Shown piece after piece: positions 22,231 to 33,091 of a stretch of DNA of 64,000 nucleotides (its first letter is position 1; each line of letters starts with the position of its first letter). The notes under the pieces were generated by a model that made no database searches, had not been told where the DNA came from, and worked only from the letters and a program-made list of their open reading frames with translations. Source of the stretch: Gentiana macrophylla (Eukaryota; Streptophyta; Magnoliopsida; Gentianales; Gentianaceae). The DNA lies in assembly GCA_026214975.1 (NCBI GenBank), contig JAOBSW010000209.1:153047-217046 (forward strand), read 5' to 3'. A program made the translations under genes and the position numbers.

Positions 22231-22274
<44 letters not shown>
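21905..22274. mobile_element. MITE inside a (TA)n microsatellite
   Basis: A ~284 bp core (21949-22232) starts gggttgggttccac and has terminal inverted repeats. Left ccatgctatcatacatac and actactaaaatagtgcat pair with the same words read on the opposite strand at 22130-22215, and an inner cactattttagtgca palindrome is present. The core is flanked directly by long (TA)n tracts on both sides (21905-21948 and 22235-22273). Insertion within TA microsatellites is the known behaviour of some plant MITEs such as rice Micron. No coding sequence is present. Confidence 0.75.
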
Positions 22275-22276
<2 letters not shown>

Positions 22277-23821
22277 TTAATGATAATTAAATACCGACAA
22301 GCTTTAAAAAAAGACATGGAATGACTAGCACGTTATCATAAATATAGGAAAGCTACCTCCAAGTTTTTCAGCTATAAGCAAGCTTTCGAGTGCTGAAAAT
22401 TTACAAATGTAAATTCAGACCCACTTAATCAATTTAGAGATACTTAAAAATGTTATCAAACAACTCTAAACTTAACTACTACTTATATTTTAAAATTAAG
22501 TGTTTAATTATGTAAACAAACAGACCTTAGTGTAAGATTGTGAGTATCGAGATGGTGGTCTCTTACACAAGTAGCCAAAGGTCTGCTAAATATTAGATCT
22601 TGTATCCATGTAAAAGTTTCCAATGAGATGTTTGGATTACACTGGTTGTGCATAACATGATAGATGATAGATGTTGTGGATTACTGGGAAATACGATGAA
22701 CCGACACTTGATATGGGGGGCGTCTTGCGCGTGTCCGACTTTCCGACTCGATACGCGTCCGACATGTGTTGGACACGGTGCGACATGTTTTTAGAATATT
22801 TAAAAATAATAATTAATAAACGACACGGCGCGACACGTTTCCGACACGGTGTCGAGATAACCCGACAAAGCGCGACACTACTGTTTCATTTTTTAAAAAT
22901 TTTTTTTCTTCAGATTTTTCATTTTTTAAAGGATTAAAATAATGATTAAAATGCAAATTATTATATATGATTTGACAAAAAAAATTGATTTACAGTACTA
23001 TAATTTATCAAACAATGCTCGTATTTAGATTATTTATTTAAATTTGATAAAAACAATCTTTTAAAAATTGTAATCTATAGAAGACCGATAGAATTTTTGT
23101 TATTTATTTATAAATATTAGCTACAAAAAACCTTTTTGTAATTTGTTTATTTCAACCAATATTTAGTTTTTTTTCTTTCGGGGAAGAGAAGGGGATTTTT
23201 ATTTGGGACGGGGATAAGAACCGAACTGTAGTTTCACCAAGAAGGGCAATGACAAGTACCACTAGCTTAATTAGTTTAATTATGCGTATGTTTTAATCTT
23301 ATTATATTATTTAATATTATTATATATACATGTGTCGCAGTTTTGACATTAGTTGTGTCATCGTATCCGTTTCGTGTCGTGCGATATGTTTGTGTCCGTG
23401 CTTTATAGACATGGAGATAAGCCAGAGAAAAAAAAAAAGCAAATTCAATACAAGAAAGTGTTTTTTTTTCAAACAAAAGTATCGATTTGAATTTTTTTTT
23501 GGAAAAACGAAAAACATCTCCAATGATAAAGTTTTATCACAATAACACATCATCAGTTTATAAATCTTTTTTTCTACAAACTGTTTCTCTATGCATAAAC
23601 ATTTCGAAAAACTTTATAGCGTGGACCTACTGCACAAACATTTTTTATACTATTTTTTTTTTCACCGCACAAAGTTAAAATAAATGTCATTATACAAACA
23701 TGTTTGTGCATACAAACCTTTTGCCAAAAAAAACTTCGCTTAGTCACCTTTCTCCGATGGTGATAAAGCTTATGTAAAGGTTTAGAAAAAAATTTAAATT
23801 GAAGGAAGATATTTATTCGTA
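22275..23821. other. Non-coding region with a possible TIR element at ~22685-23402
   Basis: GACACG/CGTGTC-rich sequence occurs at 22690-22870 and in opposite orientation at 23330-23402 (ends resembling accgacacttga and tgtccgtgcttt). This suggests a decayed Mutator-like or similar element of ~0.7 kb. I could not identify a matching target duplication. The remainder is poly-T/AT-rich without a gene. Confidence 0.35.
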
Positions 23822-24553
23822 TCACAGCAAAATTACCGTTGCACTATACTAAAATTTAAAAAAGGTAATCTACTTATTGCACCAAACTAATTATTTCAAT
23901 AATTCAAAAACTACATTTACACCTCAAAGTTAAAAAGAAAAATCAATATTGACAATCATTTTTTACTAACACCAAATTATTAATCATCGTATGTTCACCC
24001 AAACTTTAAAATTTTACAAAACACCCCTTATTAATTCATTGAAACCTTTCCCCCTCCCTTGCTCGGGTATCACTACTCCCCTTGCTCCCTCATTTTTTTT
24101 TTTTTTTTTTTCTAATTAAGTCGTCTTCTCCATTCTCCTCTCAAAAAAAAAAAAACTCGTCTTCATTCAGCAGCCCTGCTCCCGGTTAGGTTACCGGCCA
24201 AATCCGCCGCCGCCGTCACGGCGTCAGTTCACCGCCGTTGCGTTTTGGCTGCTCCCTTCTCGTGGTTCCTCATTTAGATTTTTCTTTTTCCCTATTTATC
24301 AATTCGATCGTAGCTCTTTCAGTTCGGTTCATGGGCAAACATCAATAAGGGAATATTTTACATGTCGCTGCAACTATAATGTCCATTTAACTTGGATTCC
24401 ATTTTAATAGATGTTTAATATTCATAATTGTTAAAACCCCCAAAAAAATATTGTAATTTATACTTGTGTATCGGAAGCAATCCTCGCATATATATAAGCT
24501 TGTTATGAAGATGGTGTGGGTTTGAAGGTTTTATGATGATAAAGATTATGAAG
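23822..24553. other. Left part of a possible TIR element interrupted by the 24554-29132 insertion
   Basis: The sequence from tcacagcaaaattaccgttg (23824) resembles the reverse complement of 29440-29490 (ccacagcaaacctaccgctg). The segments on either side of the LTR-type insertion also rejoin smoothly. The region holds a poly-T tract (24092-24111) and a CT/GCC-rich leader-like stretch (24110-24330), which looks like captured 5' gene sequence. There is no complete gene. Confidence 0.35.
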
Positions 24554-24558
24554 GTGGT

Positions 24559-25185
24559 TGATCGAGCTCAATATGAAATGTACCGGAGAACTATATGGGC
24601 TTAACGTTACAGGATGAAAATAGAGAAGTAGTTTTTAGTTATGGATTTGAAGCTTAAGCGTAAAATTTTGCCACGTATCCAAATATATATATTTGGAATC
24701 AAAAAGTCAACCAAGTAGTTCGAGCGATTATTTTTAAGTGGAGTTAGTGGGTAGTTATGTATTATCACCACGCGTTCACGCGTCTGTAATTAACCGGCTC
24801 CACTATGTACATCTGGATCTTGATCTACTCTCTCTTGACCAGGGACTTGCCCTGGTCGTCTGACCAATAAGGACCTGCCCTGGTCGTCTTGACCAGGGAC
24901 CTGACCTGGTCGTTTTGACCAATGAGGACCTGACCAGGTCGTTTTGACCAGGGACCTGACCTGGTCGTTTGACCAATAATGACCTGACCAGGGACCTGCC
25001 CTGATCGCCTGATCCGTTGTCTAGCTGGGGGAAACCCTACGGTATGAGTTCATGTCCCGGACCTGATCTTCATCTGACCTTGGACCTGACTTGGCCACCG
25101 GATCCACATACGAATGTCTAGACTTACGGATAAGATATGGCTTGGATGTATGACACGTGGACGCATCCAGACCACCCTCAATCAA
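24559..25185 (-). repeat. Antisense LTR at the left end
   Basis: Reverse complement of 28517-29127 with scattered differences. It starts tgatcgagctcaatatg, the mirror of catattgagctcgatca at the right terminus, and ends ccaccctcaatca, the mirror of the LTR start tgattgaggtgg. It contains several copies of a ~40 bp motif built on ctggtcgt and gaccagg, which is itself internally inverted. It is followed by aaaccccccagatcttaatc, the reverse complement of the polypurine tract and adjacent internal sequence. Confidence 0.9.
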
Positions 25186-25246
25186 AACCCCCCAGATCTT
25201 AATCGATGCTATCTTATATTAAAAGGAAATGAGGAGCCATCCCCAC
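25186..25246. other. Inversion junction with templated patch
   Basis: Positions 25186 to ~25217 are antisense PPT-proximal internal sequence, matching 28480-28516 in reverse. Positions 25221-25246 (aaaaggaaatgaggagccat and onward) then match the internal plus-strand sequence at 25852-25876 with one extra base. Sense LTR sequence begins at about 25247. Confidence 0.8.
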
Positions 25247-25581
25247 CAGGTCCCTGGTCAAGACGACCAGAGCAGGTCCTTATTGGTCAGACGACCAGGG
25301 CAAGTCCCTGGTCAAGAGAGAGTAGATCGAAGATCTGTATGTACATAGTGGAGCGGTTAATTACAGACGTGAAACGTGGTGATAATACATAACTACCCAC
25401 TAACTCCACTTAAAAAGATAATCGCCTAAACTACGGTTGGACTTGATTCCAAATATATATATTTGAATCTGAAAGCGACTTATGCTAAGTTCAGTCCATA
25501 ACGAAAAAACTACTCTCTGTTTTCATCCTAGAACAAGAAGGCCATCTGAGTTCTCGGTACATTTCATATTAAACTCGATCA
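25247..25581 (+). repeat. Partial sense LTR (3' portion)
   Basis: Matches the last ~300 bp of the right LTR in direct orientation, from gtccctggtcaag to the terminal ctcgatca. Its 5' portion (the U3 start tgattgagg) is missing and is replaced by the inversion junction. It lies ~360 bp from the equivalent part of the antisense LTR, so the two form a large hairpin. Confidence 0.85.
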
Positions 25582-25639
25582 TTGCCGCTAGAAGGAGGGC
25601 ATTTCTTGTTTTAGTAGTAGATTTGCAGAGTAGTTAAAT

Positions 25640-26776
25640 ATGCCACCTAAGAAAAATCAACAGAAAAGGATCACAGCAAAGTGCGGCCCGAGAATTTGGA
25701 AAACTTGCGGGGAGGTTCATCGTGAACACGATCACGAAAAACAACCGGAAAATCAATCGGATGCTCGAGGATCCGGCCAGCGAGTCTAGTGGATGCTTTA
25801 AAAGCGATGAGATTGCTTGAATTCAGGCTCTTTTTGAGAGTGTGAGAAAGGAAAAGGAAATGAGAGCCATCCCCACGGTAAAGGAAAATAGCGATTATAA
25901 GCAGCGGTGAATCCGGTTGTCGGATTATCAAGGATAGAACTTCGTCGGTGAATGATCTGACCAGAGTGAATTAGGACGCCATACTAGAAGTTGATGAAGA
26001 TGAGTCAATTTGGCTTCGCTTTCGCGGAATATATTGATGCTTATCCATGTCCCAACGGATTTAAGATTCCAAAAATCAGCCCGTATGATAGGACCAAGGA
26101 CCCCTATGATCATATGCACCAGTACATAGCGCATATGCAGTTGTATAATGCTCCAGATGAAATGAAATGTAAAGCGTTCCCAGCACTCTTATCCGGGAGG
26201 GCTAGAGAATGGTTTAATAAATTACCACCCAGATCTATAATCAATTTTGCTATTTTAACCAAAAAAATCATGAGTATGTTCATTGCTGCGAGACCATTTC
26301 AGAGAAATAGCACTCATTTGCTTACCATTAAGAAAAAATCTGATGAAACCGTTTTGCAGTTCATCAAAAGGTTCAATCTTTGAGTCAACCAGGTGGTGGC
26401 GTCGATGATCGTTTCTTAATAAGCTTCGTTTGTAGCAGGACTACGGGAAGGGAGGTTACATGCTAAGTTAAATGGGAAAAATCCCAGAACTATGGATGAG
26501 TGTTTAGCGATCACCTTCAAGCACTGTCAAGGTGAAGAAGCCAACCGTGCCAAGCGTGAGGTAGAGAAAGGGGATCACAGGAAGGACAAATCAGAAGATA
26601 AACTGGATAAGAAACGCAAATCGGTTTGGGATATGGTCCAGACACCTATAACCGATATATTGGATAAAAAAGATGCTTTGCAGGACAGTCAGAAGGATAA
26701 GCAAACAGTGGATTACATGAGTAAAGATCAAGATTCTAGTAAGCGGCAAAAGTTGCAGGAGCTGGAATGCAGTTAA
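25640..26776 (+). pseudogene. Ty3/gypsy gag (Retrotrans_gag), frame-broken
   Basis: Starts MPPKKNQQKRITAK at 25640, then shifts. From 25991 a 130-residue frame holds the core of the retrotransposon gag family: IPKISPYDRTKDPYDHMHQY, AFPALLSGRAREWFNKLPP and LQFIKRFN. This is the capsid-like pattern of Tat/Ogre-type elements. A shifted continuation (about 26384-26491) leads to a 94-residue lysine/aspartate-rich tail ending at 26776. No zinc knuckle is evident and no protease or pol follows. The protein would have assembled particles in the cytoplasm if intact. Confidence 0.8.
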
Positions 26777-26919
26777 TCTGAAGAAATTTTATGTTTAAGG
26801 CAAGTAATTGTCGTTTTATCATTCTGCATTTTTTTATACATTGTGATACTATGTTAACTCTTTGAATTATGTTGAATGAAATTGTGTTGGCTATGATACA
26901 ATTCTATTATTAACTCTTA

Positions 26920-28210
26920 CAAAAAGAGAGAGTTTGTTAAGTCTGAAAAATCGGATCAATTTAAGGCTTCAGGTCAGGTCTTAAATGCAACAGACCTCAG
27001 GTCAGGTCATGAACTCTTACAAAAAGAGAAAAGTTTATCAAGTCTGAAACATCAGACCGATTTAAGGCTTCAGGTCAGGACTTAAATGCAACAGACCTCA
27101 GGTCAGGTCATGAACTCTTACAAAAAGAGAAAATTTTATCAAGTCTGAAACATCAGACCGATTTAAGGCTTCATGTTAGGTCTTAAATGCAACAGACCTC
27201 AGGTCAGGTCATTAACTCTTACAAAAAGAGAAAAACTTATCAAGTCTGAAAAATCAGACAAGTTTAAGACCTCAGGTCAGGTCTTAAATGCAACAGACCT
27301 CAGGTCAGGTCATTAATTCTTACAAAGAGAAAATTTTATCAAGTCTGAAACATCAGACCGATTTAAGGCTTCATGTCAGGTCTTAAATGCAACAGACCTC
27401 AGGTCAGGTCATTAACTCTTACAAAAAGAGAAAAACTTATCAAGTCTGAAAAATCAGACCAGTTTAAGACCTCAGGTCAGGTCTTAAATGCAACAGACCT
27501 CAGGTCAGGTCTTAAATGCAACAGACCTCAGGTCAGGTCATTAATTCTTACAAAGAGAAAAAAATTTATCAAGTCTGAAACATCAGACCGGTTTAAGACC
27601 TCAGGTCAGGTCTTGAATGCAACAGACCTCAAGTCAGGTCATTAACTCTTACAAAAAGAGAAAAACTTATCAAGTCTGAAAAATCAGACCGGTTTAAGAC
27701 CTCAGGTCAGGTCTTAAATTCAACAGACCTCAGGTCAGGTCATTAATTCTTACAAAGAGAGAAAATTTTATCAAGTCTGAATCATCAGATCAGTTTAAGA
27801 CCTCAGGTCAGGTCTTAAATGCAACAGACCTCAGGTCAGGTCATTAACTCTTACAAAAAGAGAAAAAATTATCAAGTCTGAAAAATCAGACCGGTTTAAG
27901 ACCTTAGGTCAGGTCTTAAATGCAACAGACCTCAGGTCAGGTCATTAATTCCTACAAAGAGAGAAAAATTTATCAAGTCTGAAACATCAGACCGGTTTAA
28001 GACCTCAGGTCAGGTCTTAAATGCAACAGACCTCAGGTCAGGTCATTAACTCTTACAAAGAGAAAAATTTATCGAGTCTGAAACATCAGACCGGTTTACG
28101 ACCTCAGGTCAGGTCATTAGTTCTTACAAAAAGAGAAAAATTTATCAAGTCTGAAAAATCAGACCAATTTAAGATTTCAGGTCAGGTCTTAAATCAGCGA
28201 GGTCTCGAGA
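26920..28210. repeat. ~101 bp tandem array between gag and the 3' LTR
   Basis: The word agtctgaaa recurs at 26940, 27041, 27142, 27243, 27342, 27443, 27572, 27673, 27774, 27875, 27976, 28075 and 28148. Most spacings are 99-101. One interval is 129 and one is 73, a gain and a loss of a ~28 bp module (gcaacagacctcaggtcag type). Thirteen units in all, with the unit ends built of cctcaggtcaggtc. Tandem repeats just upstream of the 3' LTR are known in Tat-lineage elements and have seeded satellites. Confidence 0.9.
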
Positions 28211-28516
28211 CTGGTCATTAAGCTATTCTGAGAGAATGATTTATTAAGTGTGAAAACTTCGGACCAACTTAAGACCTCGGTCGAGGTTTTAAAGTACAAC
28301 GAGTCTTGGACTGATCATTTTAATAGCCTTTAGTCAAAAGGTATGGCGTTTCGACTAGGCGTCGCTTGAAAAGATTACAGCGAGGTAATTATGGTGGTGT
28401 TTGAGATAAGCGAGGCAGCGGTGGTTACACCACCTACATGGTACACGTAAAGAATTTTTAAACTTGGATCTTAATCCGCTTGTAAAATAAGATAGCATCG
28501 ATTAAGATGCGGGGGC
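28211..28516 (+). other. 3' non-coding region and polypurine tract of the gag-only element
   Basis: Non-coding sequence ends in gattaagatgcgggggc, with the purine-rich tract immediately before the LTR start at 28517. This is where plus-strand DNA synthesis would be primed. Confidence 0.75.
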
Positions 28517-29127
28517 TGATTGAGGTGGTGCGGATGCATCCACGTGTCATACATCCAAGCCATATCTTATCCGTAAGTCGAGACATTCGTATGTGGATCC
28601 GGTGGCCAAGTCAGGTCCTAAGTTAGATGAAGATCAGGTCCGGAAATGAACTCATACCGAAGGTTTCCCGAAGCTGAACACGGATCGAGGCGATCGAGCG
28701 GAGGTCCCTGGTCGAGTCATTATTGGTCAAAAGCGACAGGTCAGTCCCTGGTCAAAATGACACAGTCGATTCCTATTGGTCAAAACGACCGGTCGAGTCC
28801 TGGTCAAGGCGACGAGGCGAGTCACTATTGGTCGACGACCAGGGCAAGTCCTGGTCAAGAGAAGTAGATCGAAGATGCTGTATGTACATAGTGGAGGCGG
28901 TTAATTCTGAGGCGTGAAGCGTGATGATAATACATAACTACCCACTAACTCCACTTAAAAAGATAATCGCCTAAACTACGGTTGGACTTGATTCCAAATA
29001 TATATATTTGGATACGTAGGCAGCTTATGCTAAGTTCAGTCCATAACGAAAAAACTACTCTCTGTTTTCATCCTAGGACAAGAAGGCCCATACAGTTCTC
29101 CGGTACATTTCATATTGAGCTCGATCA
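28517..29127 (+). repeat. Sense 3' LTR of the gag-only element
   Basis: A 611 bp LTR with TG...CA ends, from tgattgaggtgg to ctcgatca. It carries the ~40 bp gaccagg/cctggtc repeats in its middle, in a form altered relative to the left copies (gcgac and cga where the others have ccagg or cag). It is followed by GTGGT. Confidence 0.9.
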
Positions 29128-29132
29128 GTGGT

Positions 29133-29656
29133 GATTTTGTTTGAAGATTATGGTGAAGATGAAAGATTTATGGAGGGTTTTGTGATGATGAATTGAAGGT
29201 GATGGACATAATGATGATGGGGATGAAAAATTTATGAAGATGAAGTGTTTGTGAAAATGAGTTTTATGATGAAGAAGATATTTTTGAAAGAAAATTATAG
29301 GGTGTGTAGGTATGAGTGTGGGATATGGGGTAGGTGAAATTGAGGGACTAATTAGTAATAAAAAATTTGGTGTGGAAATAGTTTTAAAATGTGGTGTGAA
29401 TGTAGATAATGTGGTGCCAAAGTAAGTTTTACATTTTAGGTGTGGTGTAAAGTATAAAGCGGTGCAGCGGTAGGTTTGCTGTGGTGAGACTAAAGACTCC
29501 CCATTGGAGGTACCATAATTTAAACCTGTTTAGTTTCGGATTGGGTTGGATCCATTTGAATCCGACTCAATATTTTATTTATTTCACTATCTTATTTTCC
29601 ATTATTGTATTAAGCTTTTATGTGCATAAAGCTGTTTCAGATGAGGGGGTTTTATG
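29133..29656. other. Flank of the insertion; right part of a possible TIR element to ~29490
   Basis: The sequence from 29133 to about 29460 is rich in gatgatgaag words and continues the text interrupted at 24553. The end near 29440-29490 mirrors 23822-23880. No gene is visible. Confidence 0.35.
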
Positions 29657-30954
29657 AGGTTTTTGAAATTTAAATTGTAATTTTAGTCGCATAGCTGAGG
29701 CAGCGTTTTCGATTTTAGTCACGATTTTTATAAACTGACACTTTTAGTCATATAAGTAGTCTTTTTTTTTTTTTTTTTTTCAAAAACAGTCTTAAAAGCC
29801 GGAAAATGCTGACTGTAAACATTTTCCGGTAGAAAATAATTACATGTCATAAAAAAATTGCCACATCAGCTTTTAAAAAAAATTATAATGCCACATCAGC
29901 TTTTAAATAAAAATATAATACCATTTATTTAATAATTAAATCCCAATAATCCACTTTTTTCTTCTTTATTAATCCACCCAAAATATCCGATACACTTTCC
30001 TCTCTCTTTAATCACTGCCCCTCCCTTCTCTGACAAATCCACCTTCTTTCCCCACAATTCTCTGTCTCCCCCTAGTCGACTTCATCCCCCTGTTCTTATA
30101 AGAAAATAAATAAATAAAATAGCAGAAAATCTTTCAAGAATTGGTTGGATCTTTCTCAAAGCCTGCTGCAGAAATTTCTCTAAATCTGCTGCGAAATCTT
30201 TGAAGAATTTTGGTATTATGGCTTCTTCAATTTCGCAAATCCTAACCCCTTTCTTCCCCATCGTTTTTCTTAGTATTCTGTGTTGTAGTGAGATGTGTGG
30301 TTCTGATTTGATGTTTTGAAGTGTAGGGGCAATGGGATTGCTTGTTTATTTAATTAATGAAAATAGGGAGTAAAATGGTGTGAATTTGGGAAGAAATGGG
30401 TTAGACATTGTGCCAATTTGTCACATTACGAATTTGCAAAAAGCTGCTTACGATTTGGATTTTGCTGCATTTTTAAAAATATTTTTGGGGAGGGATTAAT
30501 ATTTTCTGGGTATGAAGATAGGGATTTTGCGGCAATTTTTAATTTTTCTGAGGATGAAGATGAATTTACGTTGAAGGTAGAAATATTTTCTGGGGGAAGA
30601 GATGGATTTGTCGGGAAGAGGGGAGGGATTAAAGAAGGTGGACTTCTGATATATTGGGATTTGTATGTGTATTATTAAATTTTTTTTACATTTAATAATA
30701 TGTATATTGTGATTTGGCATTTTAGTTTTTTAAATTTTTAATAAAAATGCTGTTCTTGCAATTTTTGATGACATGGAAAAAAAAATTGAAGTAGGAAAAA
30801 TATCAGATCGGCATTCACTGCGCTTGAGGACTATTTTGTAAAAAAAAAGCAATTTATAGAATTAAAATTGTCGTCGGAGAAAATAATATTAAAATCATAA
30901 AAACACGTCCAGTTAAAGGACTGTAACTAAAATTGCAATTTAGCCAGGTTTTTG
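29657..30954. mobile_element. Mutator-like element (1280 bp) with 9 bp target duplication
   Basis: Perfect direct repeats aggtttttg lie at 29657-29665 and 30946-30954. The ends are inverted: taaattgtaattttag at the left against the mirror of ctaaaattgcaatttag at the right. Similarity continues inwards, with caaatccaccttctttcccc at about 30040 matching the reverse complement of 30600-30650. There is no transposase. The interior has a leader-like CT-rich stretch and short frames (a methionine start at about 30219, MASSISQILTPFFPIVFLSI, and an acidic frame at 30418-30678), which may be captured gene sequence as in Pack-MULEs. Confidence 0.8.
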
Positions 30955-31778
30955 GCCCCAAAGATTCTTGTCTCAGGTTCTGAATAAAATGGTATATTGG
31001 AATTTTTGTGTCTTGAAGTTTTCCAATCTTTTTGTAATTGTTTTTCTGCTCTTCGGAAGTTTCTCTAGTTCACTTTGTTGTGTTATGTCAGGTAATTTTT
31101 AGGGAGCGTCTTTTCACACAAAACATGTTTTACATATTTCAAAGGCGAGAGTGGATTTCGTTTTGACATTTAACACACAATCATTCTGACCCAAATTAGT
31201 CGGGGTGTATATTATTGAGGCCAGTATTCTGAGTCACGGAGCATTATGTTTCAGGGCCGATTTTGATCTGAATAAAGAGACATAATTATGTAAGCTTGAA
31301 AACATTATGGACCATTTTACAGGCCGAAAAATAACGTTTTCCGCTCCTATTTCAAAGACGTATCGTACGAACATGTAAATTTCAAAGACTTATCGAATGA
31401 ATTTAGAAGTAGAGCGTGTAATTTTCAGGTGGCGTGTGGTCGAGAATAAACTAAATTATTACAATGGCGTGTGAGTAGGTATAATGTTTAGCATTCAATG
31501 AACTCAGGTCGAATGTGAAGACACGTATGAAAAGGGCAAAATCAGAAAGTAATTGTTGTGGAATAAGATAAATAGCTGTGTGAAAAGACATTTCCTAATT
31601 TTTTTAAAATGTAAAAGCCTTAGGACCGGACCAGTCAAAGATGCATTCTCAGCATGTCTGGACCCTGCAGTTAATGCCGTTCATTTGTTGAACTTGGCTA
31701 TCGTCCTATTTGTGATTTATAGATTACAATTCCAAGCCTTCATAGCCGTCAGTTTATTTTTTAAACTTATCTCATTTA
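30955..31778. other. Non-coding spacer
   Basis: Moderately AT-rich sequence with no convincing gene or repeat. The 90-residue frame at 31553-31825 runs into the copia LTR and has no recognisable domain. Confidence 0.4.
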
Positions 31779-31783
31779 CCGAA

Positions 31784-33091
31784 TGTTGGAGATATCCCTT
31801 GAAACGTAGGGTTAAAATGTGTTGAAACAATCAATTTTAATATAAATTTAGGATTCTCTCCGGTATGATTTATCGGGAGTTTATTACGTCTAAAAATTCT
31901 ACTCACGGAATAGATGATGTTTGGTTTTGAAATCAATCGATTCAGATATCGGATGAATGAGAAATTAATGCTTAAAATTTGTTGAAAATGTGTAGGAGAT
32001 AGGAGTTGGAGGAGGGACTCAACCGTCTCTCATCCCGCATTGATAACAGTATTAATAACTTCAAGTAAGAAGTAGTGTGGATCTTATAGATGGTTTAAAG
32101 TATTTTCTTGCTTTAAACTTTTTATTTTTCTTTTTATAAGAATACTTATTTTTATAATTTTTTCTTTAGAATAACTTTTTTGTGCACATACATAGTCTGT
32201 GGGTGCTTCTAAGATCTCTTTACAACATCTTGCGTGCCGCATTTGTCGGTAATTTGGCTCGGTTCGGTTTTAGTGTTACTATTAATTTTGGACAAAATTT
32301 ATTTTGAAATTAACCGAAATTATTTTTAATGCTTGTTTAATTAAGAGGAGGTTGGAATGTTCCATGTGGAAGCGAGGATGATTAAGTCGGCGAGAAATTA
32401 ATTAGCATGTGACTAATTTCTTGAGAGAAAAGTTGAAGCGATTGAATTATCCGATCAAGCGAATTTAGGCGACACGTCATCCGACTAATCGAATTGAGGT
32501 TGAAGTCGGAAGAGCTAAGTTGGCCTAGAGAGGTGTGTGACTTTTCCAAAGGGAAAAGTCAGCCGACTTAGATGACGTGTTTCGGCCAATCAGATTCGAG
32601 CTTTGGCTCCTCTTCTTCACTATATAAAGAATCACATGGATGAAGGTTTAAGCATTCCGTTTTCTCTTGTGTCTTCCACTACAAAGAGTCGAGCATATAG
32701 TTCTAGTTCTTGAGTCGAAGGGAAGTCAAAGCACTTTGTAAGTTTGTCGGGCTCGGATTTCTTTGAAGTGTCTCTCAATCCGAGGCGTAAGCGATTGTAT
32801 CTTGGGAGGCGATTGCTTCTACTACCGTGGGCACCATACGAGCAATCTGTCTTAAGGAAAGAGTAACATACTTGCCTCGGTTTGATCTACAGTCCTTTAA
32901 TTTATGCATTGTAATATTGTTTTCTATTGTTTGAGTCGGATCATCTTTGTACTAACTTTATTTTTAGATCTAGTTAATAAAACATATTTCCTTTTCTTGT
33001 TCTTTAATTTTTGATTTTTTTTCCCGTAATTACTTCCGTTAATTACGGATCTGTTCCGTAAATCACTCCACAAACGACACTTTACCCAACA
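31784..33091 (+). repeat. Copia 5' LTR
   Basis: Starts tgttggagatatccc and ends acccaaca, ~1308 bp. The start matches 56155 at the 3' LTR. A TATA-like ctatataaag at about 32620 is followed by a conserved leader (catggatgaaggtttaa), the likely promoter and transcript start. The same block recurs in the two later LTR copies at about 59128 and 59958. Confidence 0.9.

Larger units (their letters stand above)
24554..29132 (+). mobile_element. Gag-only Ty3-type element with terminal LTRs in inverted orientation
   Basis: Perfect 5 bp direct repeats GTGGT lie at 24554-24558 and 29128-29132, and the element occupies 24559-29127. The right end is a normal LTR (28517-29127, TG...CA) preceded by a polypurine tract. 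The left end is an antisense LTR (24559-25185), so both outer termini are the U5 end. Inside follow a short antisense PPT-side piece, a 26 bp patch of internal sequence, a partial sense LTR (to 25581), gag and a 101 bp tandem array. No protease, RT or integrase is present, so it is non-autonomous. The intact flanking duplication implies that integrase inserted this rearranged molecule as one unit. Confidence 0.85.

Noticed and set aside
26920..28210. Regular repeats resembling a CRISPR array
   Set aside because: The whole 101 bp unit is repeated, there are no unique spacers, the context is a plant retroelement, and no cas genes are present.
31553..31825. 90-residue frame as a gene
   Set aside because: It crosses into the copia LTR start at 31784, crossing the CCGAA duplication, and has no recognisable domain.
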